Notes: generated from the letters alone by a model not told the origin. Counted from the first letter of the stretch, positions 36,570-45,576 are shown. The stretch is DNA of 64,000 nt from an uncultured Dyadobacter sp. (GCF_946482605.1 NZ_CAMLSE010000003.1:62001-126000); one strand, 5' to 3'. Numbers and translations are program-made.

Positions 36570-36880
36570 GAAGGCGCGGCCTGTTTATAGCAATTGCCCC
36601 CGCCCCGTGTGTTTTGCCCCGTAGGAGCATCCTGTTTATAGAAAATCAGTACGGAACATCCGATCGCCGCTTCGTAGGAGCATCCTGTTTCTAGAAAATC
36701 AGTACGGAACATCCGATCGCTGCTCCGTAGGAGCATCCTGTTTCTAGCAACAGCCGCCACCAAATTAATTTTGCCCCGGAGGGGCATCCTGTTTATGGAA
36801 AATCAGTGCGGAACATCATATCGCTGCTCCGTAGGAGCATCCTCATTGCTAGCAGGAGGCTCCTATGGAGCCAGGGAATT
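36570..36880 (-). repeat. Cluster of ~53-bp direct repeats with hairpin and CTGTTTATAG tail
   Basis: Part of the 727-base gene-free stretch 36382-37108. The core CATCCTG recurs at 36628, 36681, 36734 and 36785 (CATCCTC at 36838), a period of 51-53 bases, with a worn sixth copy ending CTGTTTATAG at 36581-36590. Each unit has a 5-bp hairpin with 3-nt loop (for example GCTCC-gta-GGAGC at 36722-36734) followed by AT and CTGTTTATAG or a close variant. One copy has GCCCC-gga-GGGGC instead (about 36773-36785): both arms changed together. A last hairpin, GGCTCC-tat-GGAGCC, is at 36858-36872. Bases 36382-36569 hold no gene or repeat that I can recognise. Strand given is that of the surrounding genes. 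Confidence 0.85.
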
Positions 36881-36894
36881 CATATATCCGACTT

Positions 36895-37066
36895 TGTGCT
36901 ATAAACAGGGGGCCGCTCTGCGGCCATTATGTGAAAAGGCAAAAGTGAATCTTCGTGATTTTACACTGGCTGCCTGCCGGCGAATGGGGTGCATAAATCT
37001 GTGCTATAAACAGTGGGCCGCTCTGCGGCCATTATGTAAAATGGCAAAGATGAACCTTCCTGATTT
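36895..37066 (-). repeat. Two inverted members of the same hairpin-tail repeat family
   Basis: Two direct copies of a ~67-bp unit, 36895-36962 and 37000-37066, about 105 bases apart. Each reads CTATAAACAG (36899-36908, 37004-37013), the reverse complement of the tail in the neighbouring repeats, then a perfect 6-bp hairpin GGCCGC-tct-GCGGCC (36911-36925, 37016-37030), then similar downstream sequence. They are thus in opposite orientation to the 36570-36880 cluster. The sequence after the second copy is a short unremarkable spacer to the sigma gene stop codon at 37109. Confidence 0.85.
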
Positions 37067-37108
37067 CCCCAATGATCATGAACACCATACCTGATCGCTG
37101 GCAATGAC

Positions 37109-37669
37109 CTACAATCTGTCTTTTAACTCCTGGATAGTTCTGTAAAGGAGATTTGCAACGGCTGGCCGCGAGATCCCCATTACCTGCGCAATCGCCTCAT
37201 TATCCATACTTTCGAAGAAACGGAGGTAGATGATCTCCTGCTGGCGACGGGTGAGCAGGTTGATCTGCTGGTTGAGGCTTTGCAGCATGGCCTCATTGGT
37301 TTCTATCTCAATGATATGTTCTTCGATCGAAGCGTCGCTGCTGGCTTCGGCGGAAAAATCGAGTTCTTCGCCTTCATTGATCCACTGCTGGCGCTGGCTT
37401 TCCCGGTAGATCTTCCGCCGGAGCGATTTGAGGAGGTAGAATTTAACGAATGCCGTATCGCCGATCGTCTCACGCTTGGCCCAAAGCTCCATAAAAAGGT
37501 CCTGGATGCAGTCTTTCACAAACTCGCGATCGCGCGAAAACTTCGATCCGTAGCTGAAAAGGCTTTTGTAGTAGTGCCTGGCTATCTTCCCAAAAGCTTC
37601 GTCATCCCCGGCGCGAAACGACTTCCACAAGTCGGCGTCATCAGCATTGGTTTCGGGATGAGATTGCAT
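37109..37669 (-). CDS. ECF sigma factor (FecI-like)
   Basis: 186 residues, standard length. Sigma region 2 (about 25-95, SRDREFVKDCIQDLFMELWAKRE) and region 4 with its helix-turn-helix (about 130-186, LTRRQQEIIYLRFFESMDNEAIAQVMGISRPAVANLLYRT) are both clear. It is the expected partner of the FecR gene downstream and should direct RNA polymerase to the TonB receptor genes. The repeat cluster between the two genes may lower co-expression of sigma and anti-sigma, or stabilise the sigma mRNA 3' end. Divergent from the secreted protein at 37862. Confidence 0.92.
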   Translation of the reverse strand: MQSHPETNADDADLWKSFRAGDDEAFGKIARHYYKSLFSYGSKFSRDREFVKDCIQDLFMELWAKRETIGDTAFVKFYLLKSLRRKIYRESQRQQWINEGEELDFSAEASSDASIEEHIIEIETNEAMLQSLNQQINLLTRRQQEIIYLRFFESMDNEAIAQVMGISRPAVANLLYRTIQELKDRL

Positions 37670-37861
37670 TCAGGAGAGGTACGTCAGGTCAATCGGGACT
37701 GCAATCCTACGCCTTTTTATATAATTAAACAATTTTATTTTAGGAACAAAGCGGTCTGTGGCGGTAGCACGCATGTACAGAAAGAGAATACGATCCCTGC
37801 ACGATTTCCTTTCATAAGCCGTTTAAATCAATACCACACACCCATGCCCCACTCGTTTCAG

Positions 37862-38281
37862 ATGAAAACGCCTCCCTTTGCCCGGCTATTAATCGCTACC
37901 TTGCTGGCGTTTAATGCACATTTTTCCATTGCTCAAACAAATGCCCGGAAATCAATGCACGATTACGCAAGGCAACTCAAAGGAATCTTCATCCTTGACG
38001 GCGCTGAATGCGCAGGTTTTGAATTCACAGGCAAAGAGTTAGTTTGGCGAAATGAATCCGCATGTATGTATCCCGACACCTTCCTGCTTTACTGGACCGA
38101 TTCCAAATCCTTTATGGCCAAGGAGAAAAGGCCTTCTTCTGGAAAGCCAACCAGAGCTCCACTTATCTGGTTCTACACGATCAAGGCATTTGACGGGCAC
38201 AAGCTCATTGTGGATGAGCTCTGGACAGGCTGGGGACCTTTTAAAACAGAAAAGCAAACATTTCGGAAAGCAAACGAGTAG
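37862..38281 (+). CDS. Small secreted protein of unknown function
   Basis: 139 residues from ATG 37862 (MKTPPFARLLIATLLA), which gives a clean signal peptide ending near SIAQ; an ATG six codons earlier is possible. The frame is open far upstream, but that part is antisense to the sigma gene and was not included. The mature ~115 residues are rich in Lys and Trp with a conserved-looking WRNESACMYPDTFLLYWTD segment and two Cys. No family recognised. A terminator follows at 38377-38413. Confidence 0.6.
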   Translation: MKTPPFARLLIATLLAFNAHFSIAQTNARKSMHDYARQLKGIFILDGAECAGFEFTGKELVWRNESACMYPDTFLLYWTDSKSFMAKEKRPSSGKPTRAPLIWFYTIKAFDGHKLIVDELWTGWGPFKTEKQTFRKANE

Positions 38282-38376
38282 TTGAAAGGCCGGGTACCTC
38301 CGGACGCTCCTACTCAGAATGCCTTACTGACTACTGGTGGCCGCTATCGAGCCCGGAATTAAGCTTTACAAATAGA

Positions 38377-38413
38377 AAATCCCGTTGCTCTACTGACGAG
38401 AACAACGGGATTT
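38377..38413. terminator. Bidirectional-looking terminator between convergent genes
   Basis: Arms 38377-38387 and 38403-38413 form a perfect 11-bp stem flanked by A-rich and T-rich bases on either side. It lies between the secreted protein (plus) and the DinB-like gene (minus), so it could serve both; it is about 95 bases from each. Confidence 0.7.
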
Positions 38414-38508
38414 ATTATGCTTCTGACCGCGAGTCAATATCGGTTGGCGTCAGTCTCAGACAGCGACCAGGCTCTTAGTCAAAGGTATGTACGCCCGCTA
38501 CGCCGCTG

Positions 38509-39111
38509 TTATTTCGGATACGACGGATGGCTTTTTACTTTTAGGATTTGTCGCAAATGGCGGTCTGTGTGGCCCCATTGGTAGATGAGTACCTGGTGCA
38601 TGTTGCGCGGGTCGGGGGTGCCGGTTAGTTCGAAGATGGCCCGCATGTCGGCTTCGCTGGTGCGCACAAACGAGAGGCTTTGCTCCCGGCCGCGCAGGAA
38701 GAAGGTCAGGTTGTCCTTTCCTTTGATAAACCCGGTTGGCTTCGCTATTTCCGCGGCTTTGTGAGGGTTCGGCTCCATGATGAATTCCTGATAATAACTG
38801 TCTGGCCGCGTGGTTTTGATCAGCTCCGGCTGCGGTTTGTTCCTTGTCCCGATGCTAAGCTCTCTGAACCAGACAATCTCCCAGAGCGCCAGGTGCTCCA
38901 CCACTTCCGCGATGGACCAGCGGTCGGGCGACTCTCGAAATGCCCATTGTTCGGGCGTGAGGTTTTCTGTTTCCTTCACTACCGCATCCCGTGTGCGGAT
39001 CAACTGCTCGATGGTAGCCTGTTTGTCAGTCGCGGTCCAGAGCTTTTCCTGGCCAAAGCATTGCATAGCAACGCCGAGCCAAACCAATGTAAAAAGTGTG
39101 CTGATTTTCAT
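38509..39111 (-). CDS. Secreted DinB-like four-helix-bundle protein
   Basis: 200 residues from ATG 39111, which begins a signal peptide ending near CFGQ. The rest matches the DinB/YfiT-like metal-binding bundle: RDAVVKETENLTPEQWAFRES, DRWSIAEVVEHLALWEIVWFREL (candidate metal-binding His) and a C-terminal QWGHTDRHLRQI carrying two more His. These supply the usual three-His site. Cytosolic relatives are thiol-linked enzymes or stress proteins; an exported form is common in Bacteroidota and of unknown function. No operon partner. Confidence 0.8.
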   Translation of the reverse strand: MKISTLFTLVWLGVAMQCFGQEKLWTATDKQATIEQLIRTRDAVVKETENLTPEQWAFRESPDRWSIAEVVEHLALWEIVWFRELSIGTRNKPQPELIKTTRPDSYYQEFIMEPNPHKAAEIAKPTGFIKGKDNLTFFLRGREQSLSFVRTSEADMRAIFELTGTPDPRNMHQVLIYQWGHTDRHLRQILKVKSHPSYPK

Positions 39112-39294
39112 CGCTTTTGTTTTGTGAACACCTGTTCCGCAACAAATGGTCGCTGGCTTTATTAATGATTGCCAGGACCATGGTCCGGAATATGGCCGCA
39201 ATGCTATTCCTTTTTGCCTGGTTTAGCAATTTTGATTATCCAAAGGCGAAAAACTGGATATATTTAGTGATTATCAGTTATTTACCGGCAAATA

Positions 39295-40605
39295 TCAGCG
39301 AATGGCGGCAGGTAGTATACGCCTCAGCGTCGGATTGTCGAGCAGGCTCCGTAAGCGGACCGAATCGGGATAGGGTATTTCAAACTGTGGCTTAGCAAGT
39401 GCAGACGGATCGTTGGTTTCCAGGTACCTGCGGACATTAGAAACCTGTTTCAGCGAGAGGCTGTGCGCCTCATAAACATTTTGCATATCGGCCTCCCGAC
39501 GTGTGTAATGTCCGGTAATAAATACGACAAAAAAAACGAATCCCAGCCAGCTGACGTATCTGCGCTGCCTCATCGTAAGCTCAATAAAACGCGCTGCGAA
39601 CCATGCATTGCCGATCAGGCCGGGAGTGAATAGCTCGGTGTAACGCGAAGACACGCTCCCCATCGACTGCCCGCGCCCATAGGCGATCGCGAATGCCTGC
39701 GCCAGCGACCATATCACGCACCCGGCCATGACGAGGTCTGCGCGGGATAACGTCCGGTTACGCAGAAGCCACGGTACTGTGCCCAGTGCCGGTAGCCACA
39801 AAATGATCGCAGCGGGCCAGGTGTTTGAAACAGGCCAGGCAAGGATGTACCGCAACGCTCTGAAAAGCTCTGAAACGGTGCGGGAGCGGTAAATCTGGTT
39901 GGCTTCGATCTGTGGCATCATGGCATATCCGGCCGCCGAAAGCGCCAGGAGCGCAACCAGCAGACCCACGTATTTCGCATTGACCTCTCGCTTTTGAAAA
40001 CCCTGCAAGGCATACACACCCGCCGTCGCGAGGGGTGTAAGGATGCCCGAAGCCATCGTAAGCACACTCAGCCATGACAGCACAAGTACGCCGGTCATCG
40101 CCAGGAGGCTGTCGGGATAACGGGCGGCCAGTATGATGGCAAAAAGTGTGAAAATAATCAGGAAATAGAACTGGCTCTGAAATCCTACCAGCAGGTTTTC
40201 GAATGCAAATGGAAGTGAAAACTGAGCGATGATCACGATGAGGACCAGCCATCGAGGGCCGTGCAGCGCCTTTTGACGCATTAAAAAAAGCAGGATAATG
40301 AGCGGTATGCAGGTCGCCACCAGGATATTCACCCGCGCCTCGATGAGATTGTCCCAGCTACCCGTGCAACTGAAAATCAGCAGCGACAACAGCCGCGTGG
40401 GGAAAATGCGGTGCTCGTTGTGCGGCTGCCAGAGATCATGGAGATGCAGACGCCCTTCGATCCACGGCCTTAGCAGGTAGTCACCCTCCGCATCCCACTG
40501 GTCCCAGTAAGGCAGGCGGACGGCGAAGGTTTCCACAAAACTGAGCCGCATGGCCGCTATGACCAGCAATGTAAGTACCAGGATTAAAATTCGGCTTTGC
40601 GGCAT
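39295..40605 (-). CDS. Polytopic membrane protein, possibly GT-C-type glycosyltransferase
   Basis: 436 residues with about ten to eleven hydrophobic helices. The first periplasmic loop carries LPYWDQWDAEG followed by PHNEHRI, an acidic and aromatic loop resembling the catalytic first loop of GT-C lipid-linked-sugar transferases; no closer family was recognised. Nothing else from a surface-polysaccharide pathway lies nearby. It is downstream of, and co-directional with, the orphan hybrid sensor (124-base gap). Function uncertain. Confidence 0.65.
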   Translation of the reverse strand: MPQSRILILVLTLLVIAAMRLSFVETFAVRLPYWDQWDAEGDYLLRPWIEGRLHLHDLWQPHNEHRIFPTRLLSLLIFSCTGSWDNLIEARVNILVATCIPLIILLFLMRQKALHGPRWLVLIVIIAQFSLPFAFENLLVGFQSQFYFLIIFTLFAIILAARYPDSLLAMTGVLVLSWLSVLTMASGILTPLATAGVYALQGFQKREVNAKYVGLLVALLALSAAGYAMMPQIEANQIYRSRTVSELFRALRYILAWPVSNTWPAAIILWLPALGTVPWLLRNRTLSRADLVMAGCVIWSLAQAFAIAYGRGQSMGSVSSRYTELFTPGLIGNAWFAARFIELTMRQRRYVSWLGFVFFVVFITGHYTRREADMQNVYEAHSLSLKQVSNVRRYLETNDPSALAKPQFEIPYPDSVRLRSLLDNPTLRRILPAAIR

Positions 40606-40729
40606 ATCATTCTAACACAATCATTCACCGCAAATTGCGCCATTTCTACAACAATATCCCCCTGTTTCGGCAAATTTCGATCATAAAAGCATTGCATGCC
40701 GGTCAAAGTTTCCCGACTTACCTACCGGT

Positions 40730-43700
40730 TCACGGCTGATTTCTTTTCAGGGCTTGCATAAACTGTAAGGGCGATTTGCCATATTCCTTTTTGAAGACCC
40801 GCGAAAAATTCGAACTGCTCTGCAACCCGACACGGTCCACGACTTTGTTGAGCGGGATGTCCTCGTGGGTCATGATCTGTATCGCTTTTTTCAGCCGGAT
40901 TGTCCGGATAAAATCTGCGACCGACTGCCCGGTAATGCTTTTGATCTTTTGATACAACTTCGTCCGGCTGGTGTACAGGTGTTTGCACAGGAAATCGACG
41001 TCCAGCTCCGGGTCTTCCATATTGCTTTCAATCAATTCCAGCAGGGCCTGAAAAAATTCCTTATCCTTTCCGGAATGCACCAGTTCAGTAGCTTCCGACA
41101 GGTAGTTTTGGGTGAACCGCTGGCGCAGTTTTTCGCTCTGCTCGAAAATGTTGTGCACCGTCAGCAGAAGCAGATCAATGCTCAGCGGCTTTGCGAAATA
41201 GAAATCGGCCCCCGACTCCATTCCCTCGATCTTGCTCGCCAGTGCATCCTTCGCAGACAGAATGACAAACGGGATGTGACTGGTTTCAAATTGCTCCTTG
41301 ATCTGCCTGCAAAGCGCTATACCGCTCATTCCCGGCATCATCACGTCGCTGATAATCAGGTCAGGCGTTTTTTCGGCCGCGATTTCGAGTGCGGTTTCGC
41401 CATTGGCCGCCTCGTAGATCAGGTATTGCTTGTCAAAAGTCTGTCTTAAAAACGCGCGCAGCTCTTCATTGTCCTCCACGAGCAGGATGCGCTTGCGGGT
41501 GGCCGGTGTCGTCTCCTGGATGCCGGTCGCGGGATCGGTGAGCGGGATCAGGATCGAATGGTCGGTCGCTTCCAGACGGACCCCTGGCTCCTGCCGCGAC
41601 GGCGCACGTTCGCTTTCCGCCCAGTTCTCCTCGCCCAACGGGATCCCGATGATGATCTCGGTACCTTTATAATGCTCACTGTACACGTAAATGTCGCCCT
41701 TATGCAATCGGGTGAGGCTTTTGACGAGCGCCAACCCGACGCCCGAACCCAGGTGGTCGCGGCTGATACGATAGTAGCGGTCGAAAATCCGGGTAATGGT
41801 ATCCCCGGAAATGCCGATACCCGTGTCGGCAACGCGGAAATACAGGTAGCGGTGCGCGCGATGCGTTTCGTTCAGCAGCCTGAAACCCGTTTCAAATGAG
41901 GGTTTGAACTGCCCCATATCCGTAAATACTTCCAGGGTGATCTCGCCGCCATCCTGCGTGTATTTAAAGGAATTATCGAGCAGGTTGAGCAGGATCTTTT
42001 CAAGTATCTGGGTATCGAACAGGCCTGTCAGCGGCCAGCGGGCATCGGTTTGGGTATGATCTGTCACCGTCAGTGTAATGTGCTTGCTCTGGGCTACGCT
42101 TTGAAATTCCGTCGCCAAATCTTCGCAAAACCGGCTGATCACCAATGGCTGCACCTGCAAGCGGATCAGGCTGTCGGACACCTTTTTAAAGTTCATGAGC
42201 TCGCTGATCAGGTTGATCAGCCGCCTGGCATTGCGAAGCATGAGCTGATACGAATGATCGAGCACCGGATTGCTGTTGTGGCTGATCAGATTTTCCAGCG
42301 GGCCGAGTATCAATGACAGCGGCGTCCGGAATTCGTGGGAGACATTGGTAAAAAACATGAGCTGCTGCTGGTAAAGCTCCTCCCGCTGCCGGTGCATTTC
42401 TTCCCGTTTCTGCTCCGCCACAGCCCGTACATCGATCTCCCTTTTCAACCGGAACCACCGCGCCTGATAAATATAAATACCGGCGAGCGCGGATACAAAC
42501 AACAACAAATAGATCCCCCGGGCCAGTAGCGAGTTCCACCAGGGCGGCGTGATGACAATGTCCGTCTGAGCCGCTTCCCTTCCCCAGATCCCGTCGCTGT
42601 TGGTCGCCTCCACCACAAACCGGTAGTCGCCGTAATCGAGGTTGCTGTATGCGGCGGTCGGATTGTTGCCGTCGGTGTACTTCCATTCCTCGTCGAAGCC
42701 GGTGAGCTTATAGCGATACCGGCATTTGGTCGGATTTGCGAAATGCATGGCGGAAAAGCTGATCACAAAATTGTTTTGCAGGTGGTTGAGCTGCAATGGG
42801 CTGCCATATCCCGGCGCGTGCGCAATGCTTGCCTCCCCGCGCCCGTAAGCAGGCCGGCGGTTATTGATCAGGATGTCGGTCAGTCCGGGGCGGGCCGCGA
42901 TCGTGTTGGAACGGATTTGTTCGGGATAAAAATGATTGAGTCCGTTGATCCCCCCGAAATACAACCTGCCTCCTGCGCCTTTGAACGACACCCGGATCTT
43001 GAAACTATTACCTTGCAAGCCATCGTGCTTGTCGTACCGGGTTATTCTGCCGGTCACAGGGTCGAGGCACAGCAATCCGTTCCCACCCAGCCAGACTTTA
43101 CCCGCCCGGTCCAGTTCAATGGTCTCGACATCATTGAATACGCCCTCTTTTTCCCCGAACTGCCGGATCGTATGCGTATGATTCTTTCGGTGAAACGTAA
43201 TGCGGTTTAATGCACCGCCGATCGTCCCGACCCAGTATGTACTGTCGTTCTGTTTCGCGATAGCGGAAGTATAGTCCGAGCTCAATGCATTGGGTGCTGA
43301 GGAGGCCCTGTACCGTGTCGTTTTACGGATGAGGCCCTGCGCATCCACGGCGATACGCTTCAGACCATGCCGGCTTGCTACCAGCAGCTCCGGCTCGCCT
43401 GGCTCCGCGAAGATGAAATGCCCCTCGGGATACTCCCGCACCTGATACCGCCCCATCGCGTCTTTCCAGATGACCCCGAAAGTTTCCAGGTTGCCAAACC
43501 AGATATTGCCATAGTAATCCTTCACCAGCGTCCCAACCGAGTAGGTCGGGAAGTGCTCCGAACCCGGCGGTCTAAGCAGGGTTTTCCGGTCGGGAGACAA
43601 GATCTCGATACCCGAAGCAGTTCCGATCCACAATTGCCGGTCATTATCCAATGCCAGCGCCATGACGACGTCACTTTGGAGACTTGCGGCAGTGCGGGTC

Positions 43701-44866
43701 GTGTAAGACCGGTAAGTCCCGGACCGCAGGTCATAATGGTTCAACCCGTTGGCATTGGTACCGATCCAGAGGTCATTTCCATCTTCGAGCACCGACCGTA
43801 CGTTGCTGCCGGTAAGGGAAGCCGGATTGCCTGGTTCGTTCCGCATGGTGTAAAACAGCTTTTGGTTCAGGTCGCAATAATTAATGCCGCCGCCCGAAGT
43901 ACCTGCCCAGAGGCAGTCGGACCGGTCGATGTAAATGCGGCTCACGACGCTGGTATTGAGACTGCTGCGCGAGCTTTGGTGATCGATCCGCTGTACAAAA
44001 GCAAGGTCGCGGTTCAGGCGGATCAATGCAGAGCCGGTATTCAGCCAATAGTCGGCGCCGCTGCTGACGGTGATGTCTTCGATCTTTCTGCATTCGGCAC
44101 ACGTAAAGCGCCTGGTTACACGCCAGGTTGCTGCATGATCAGCCCGGAACAGCTCCCGGTCGGTGGCGACCAGCAGGTTATTTTGCTTGTCAAAAAACAC
44201 CCGTTGCAATGCACCTTCGGGTAGGCCCGCGACGGGTACTCGTATGAACCTGCGCTGCGTGTCGAGCTTCCAGAGGCCGTTACTGGTTGCGAAGTGCATT
44301 ACACCGTGTTGATCGGGCTGGATATCGAAGAAGCGCAGGCCGGGCGGCGGGGTCCAGGCTATTTCAGTCAAAAAGCGGCCTTTAACCCGAAATAGCCGCA
44401 CTTTATCATTGGCATAACCATAAAGCAGATCAGCCTCCGCCCGGACCATTTTCCACAACACCGGACTTTCCCCGGTATCCGCTACACTGAGATCGGTATA
44501 GCGCTCGGTTTGGGGATCAAACAACTGAAGGCCGTCCTCGGTGCTGAGCCAGATCCTGCCGTCACCGTCGGGACAGAGTCGGATCACGCGGTTCTTGAAT
44601 GCATTGTGAAGCGGAACGTTGCTGTTGTAGAACTTCCGGACGGTATAGCCGTCGTACCGGTCGAGCCCAAAGTTGGTAGCAACCCAGATATAGCCCTTCG
44701 CATCCTGGACCACATCGTTGGCGTCGGTGTGCGACAAACCGTCGTCGACTGTCAGGTAGTTGAATTTAAATGGAAATGGCTGCGCTGAAACACTGCCGGT
44801 GGCCAGCAACAACAGGCAGCGGAACAAAAGATTGGTCCGGATTATATACAAACATTTCCTTCTCAT
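40730..44866 (-). CDS. Hybrid two-component sensor/regulator with propeller sensor, no adjacent target locus
   Basis: 1378 residues. Signal peptide (to about 28), two seven-bladed reg_prop propellers (about 35-680, many GxxWxGT-type blades), a Y_Y_Y domain (about 705-770), one transmembrane helix (about 780-800), HisKA with His844 (VSHEFRTP), HATPase (NLLDNSFKYTQ, VADTGIGI, GSGVGLALV), a receiver with Asp1174 (ISDVMMPGMSG) and a C-terminal AraC helix-turn-helix. This class senses oligosaccharides in the periplasm and normally sits next to the susC/susD genes it controls. Here the neighbours are a membrane protein and a small hypothetical, and the nearest susC locus has its own sensor. The target is therefore remote or lost. 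Confidence 0.93.
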   Translation of the reverse strand: MRRKCLYIIRTNLLFRCLLLLATGSVSAQPFPFKFNYLTVDDGLSHTDANDVVQDAKGYIWVATNFGLDRYDGYTVRKFYNSNVPLHNAFKNRVIRLCPDGDGRIWLSTEDGLQLFDPQTERYTDLSVADTGESPVLWKMVRAEADLLYGYANDKVRLFRVKGRFLTEIAWTPPPGLRFFDIQPDQHGVMHFATSNGLWKLDTQRRFIRVPVAGLPEGALQRVFFDKQNNLLVATDRELFRADHAATWRVTRRFTCAECRKIEDITVSSGADYWLNTGSALIRLNRDLAFVQRIDHQSSRSSLNTSVVSRIYIDRSDCLWAGTSGGGINYCDLNQKLFYTMRNEPGNPASLTGSNVRSVLEDGNDLWIGTNANGLNHYDLRSGTYRSYTTRTAASLQSDVVMALALDNDRQLWIGTASGIEILSPDRKTLLRPPGSEHFPTYSVGTLVKDYYGNIWFGNLETFGVIWKDAMGRYQVREYPEGHFIFAEPGEPELLVASRHGLKRIAVDAQGLIRKTTRYRASSAPNALSSDYTSAIAKQNDSTYWVGTIGGALNRITFHRKNHTHTIRQFGEKEGVFNDVETIELDRAGKVWLGGNGLLCLDPVTGRITRYDKHDGLQGNSFKIRVSFKGAGGRLYFGGINGLNHFYPEQIRSNTIAARPGLTDILINNRRPAYGRGEASIAHAPGYGSPLQLNHLQNNFVISFSAMHFANPTKCRYRYKLTGFDEEWKYTDGNNPTAAYSNLDYGDYRFVVEATNSDGIWGREAAQTDIVITPPWWNSLLARGIYLLLFVSALAGIYIYQARWFRLKREIDVRAVAEQKREEMHRQREELYQQQLMFFTNVSHEFRTPLSLILGPLENLISHNSNPVLDHSYQLMLRNARRLINLISELMNFKKVSDSLIRLQVQPLVISRFCEDLATEFQSVAQSKHITLTVTDHTQTDARWPLTGLFDTQILEKILLNLLDNSFKYTQDGGEITLEVFTDMGQFKPSFETGFRLLNETHRAHRYLYFRVADTGIGISGDTITRIFDRYYRISRDHLGSGVGLALVKSLTRLHKGDIYVYSEHYKGTEIIIGIPLGEENWAESERAPSRQEPGVRLEATDHSILIPLTDPATGIQETTPATRKRILLVEDNEELRAFLRQTFDKQYLIYEAANGETALEIAAEKTPDLIISDVMMPGMSGIALCRQIKEQFETSHIPFVILSAKDALASKIEGMESGADFYFAKPLSIDLLLLTVHNIFEQSEKLRQRFTQNYLSEATELVHSGKDKEFFQALLELIESNMEDPELDVDFLCKHLYTSRTKLYQKIKSITGQSVADFIRTIRLKKAIQIMTHEDIPLNKVVDRVGLQSSSNFSRVFKKEYGKSPLQFMQALKRNQP

Positions 44867-45071
44867 AGCCGGGAACGTTCTGAACAGGGCGGGTTATCCC
44901 GCAAAAGGGTTTACTTCGGACTTCAAATTTACTGATAAAATACAACTACCGGTGGGTTTTGTACAGGTCTGCCAAGTACCGCGTCTGCTCGCCTGGAAGG
45001 GTCTTTTTGGCAGAAATGAACAAAGTGTCAAGAAAATTGAATGATCTGGCAAACAGCTAACGGAACGGAAA

Positions 45072-45098
45072 AGGTTATTTGCACCCCTCAGATAACCT
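45072..45098 (+). promoter_or_regulatory. Hairpin just before the small hypothetical gene
   Basis: AGGTTAT 45072-45078 pairs with ATAACCT 45092-45098 over a 13-nt loop, followed by GTTTTAAT and the ATG at 45110. It covers the expected ribosome-binding region and could be an attenuator or operator. A second small palindrome (GCGGG-ttat-CCCGC, about 44889-44902) is nearer the divergent sensor gene. Confidence 0.35.
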
Positions 45099-45109
45099 GT
45101 TTTAATCAA

Positions 45110-45520
45110 ATGGATCCGCTGAAAACCATACCGATTTTAGGTAAAAACCCTCTTGGACATGCTAAAATCTTTCCACAAAAAACCCTCACAAAATTACATT
45201 TCAAAAGACTTTACCTGGCCATCAGGCAGAGCTCGCCCTGGAAAGCGACGCTGGTGATGGACCTGACCACCAATCCCAATGCCAAAGATCCCGAAACGCT
45301 CGACGATTTCAGTGCATACCTCGGCGCTAAGGAAAAGCTTTCCGAGTTGCTGATCAACAGCAAGAACGCCTTCGGCCATTTGCAGGCCCGCTGGATCTCC
45401 GAGCTCGGCCACCAGCCCGACCGTCTGCGCATCATCTACGGCAAGGATCAGGACTTCATGGAGTACAACATCAAACTCACGCTCCTCGAAAGGGAGAAGG
45501 TCATGATCCAGGTCAGATAG
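45110..45520 (+). CDS. Small hypothetical protein
   Basis: 136 residues from ATG 45110; the frame opens earlier at 45041 but the extension covers a hairpin and looks non-coding. No signal peptide or transmembrane helix. The first 40 residues are basic; the C-terminal half is acidic and charged, with helices around DFSAYLGAKEKLSELLINSKNAFGHLQARWISEL and a final strand-rich part ending VMIQVR. No family recognised. It is a single gene closed by a strong terminator and divergent from the orphan sensor. Confidence 0.6.
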   Translation: MDPLKTIPILGKNPLGHAKIFPQKTLTKLHFKRLYLAIRQSSPWKATLVMDLTTNPNAKDPETLDDFSAYLGAKEKLSELLINSKNAFGHLQARWISELGHQPDRLRIIYGKDQDFMEYNIKLTLLEREKVMIQVR

Positions 45521-45524
45521 CAAA

Positions 45525-45562
45525 AAAGGATCCGGCCCGCATTACTGCCGGCCGGATCCTTT
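45525..45562. terminator. Strong bidirectional terminator
   Basis: Arms 45525-45537 and 45550-45562 form a perfect 13-bp GC-rich stem, with A-rich sequence on the left and T-rich on the right. It lies between the convergent hypothetical (plus) and SnoaL-like (minus) genes and can end both transcripts. Confidence 0.9.
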
Positions 45563-45576
45563 CGCCTTTTTCCCGG

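Noticed and set aside
36570..37066. CRISPR array
   Set aside because: Repeat units are near-contiguous with no unique spacers of constant length, contain hairpins with tails, occur in both orientations, and no cas genes are present.
37280..37861. N-terminal extension of the small secreted protein
   Set aside because: The open frame runs through the antisense strand of the ECF sigma gene. A clean signal peptide begins at 37862.
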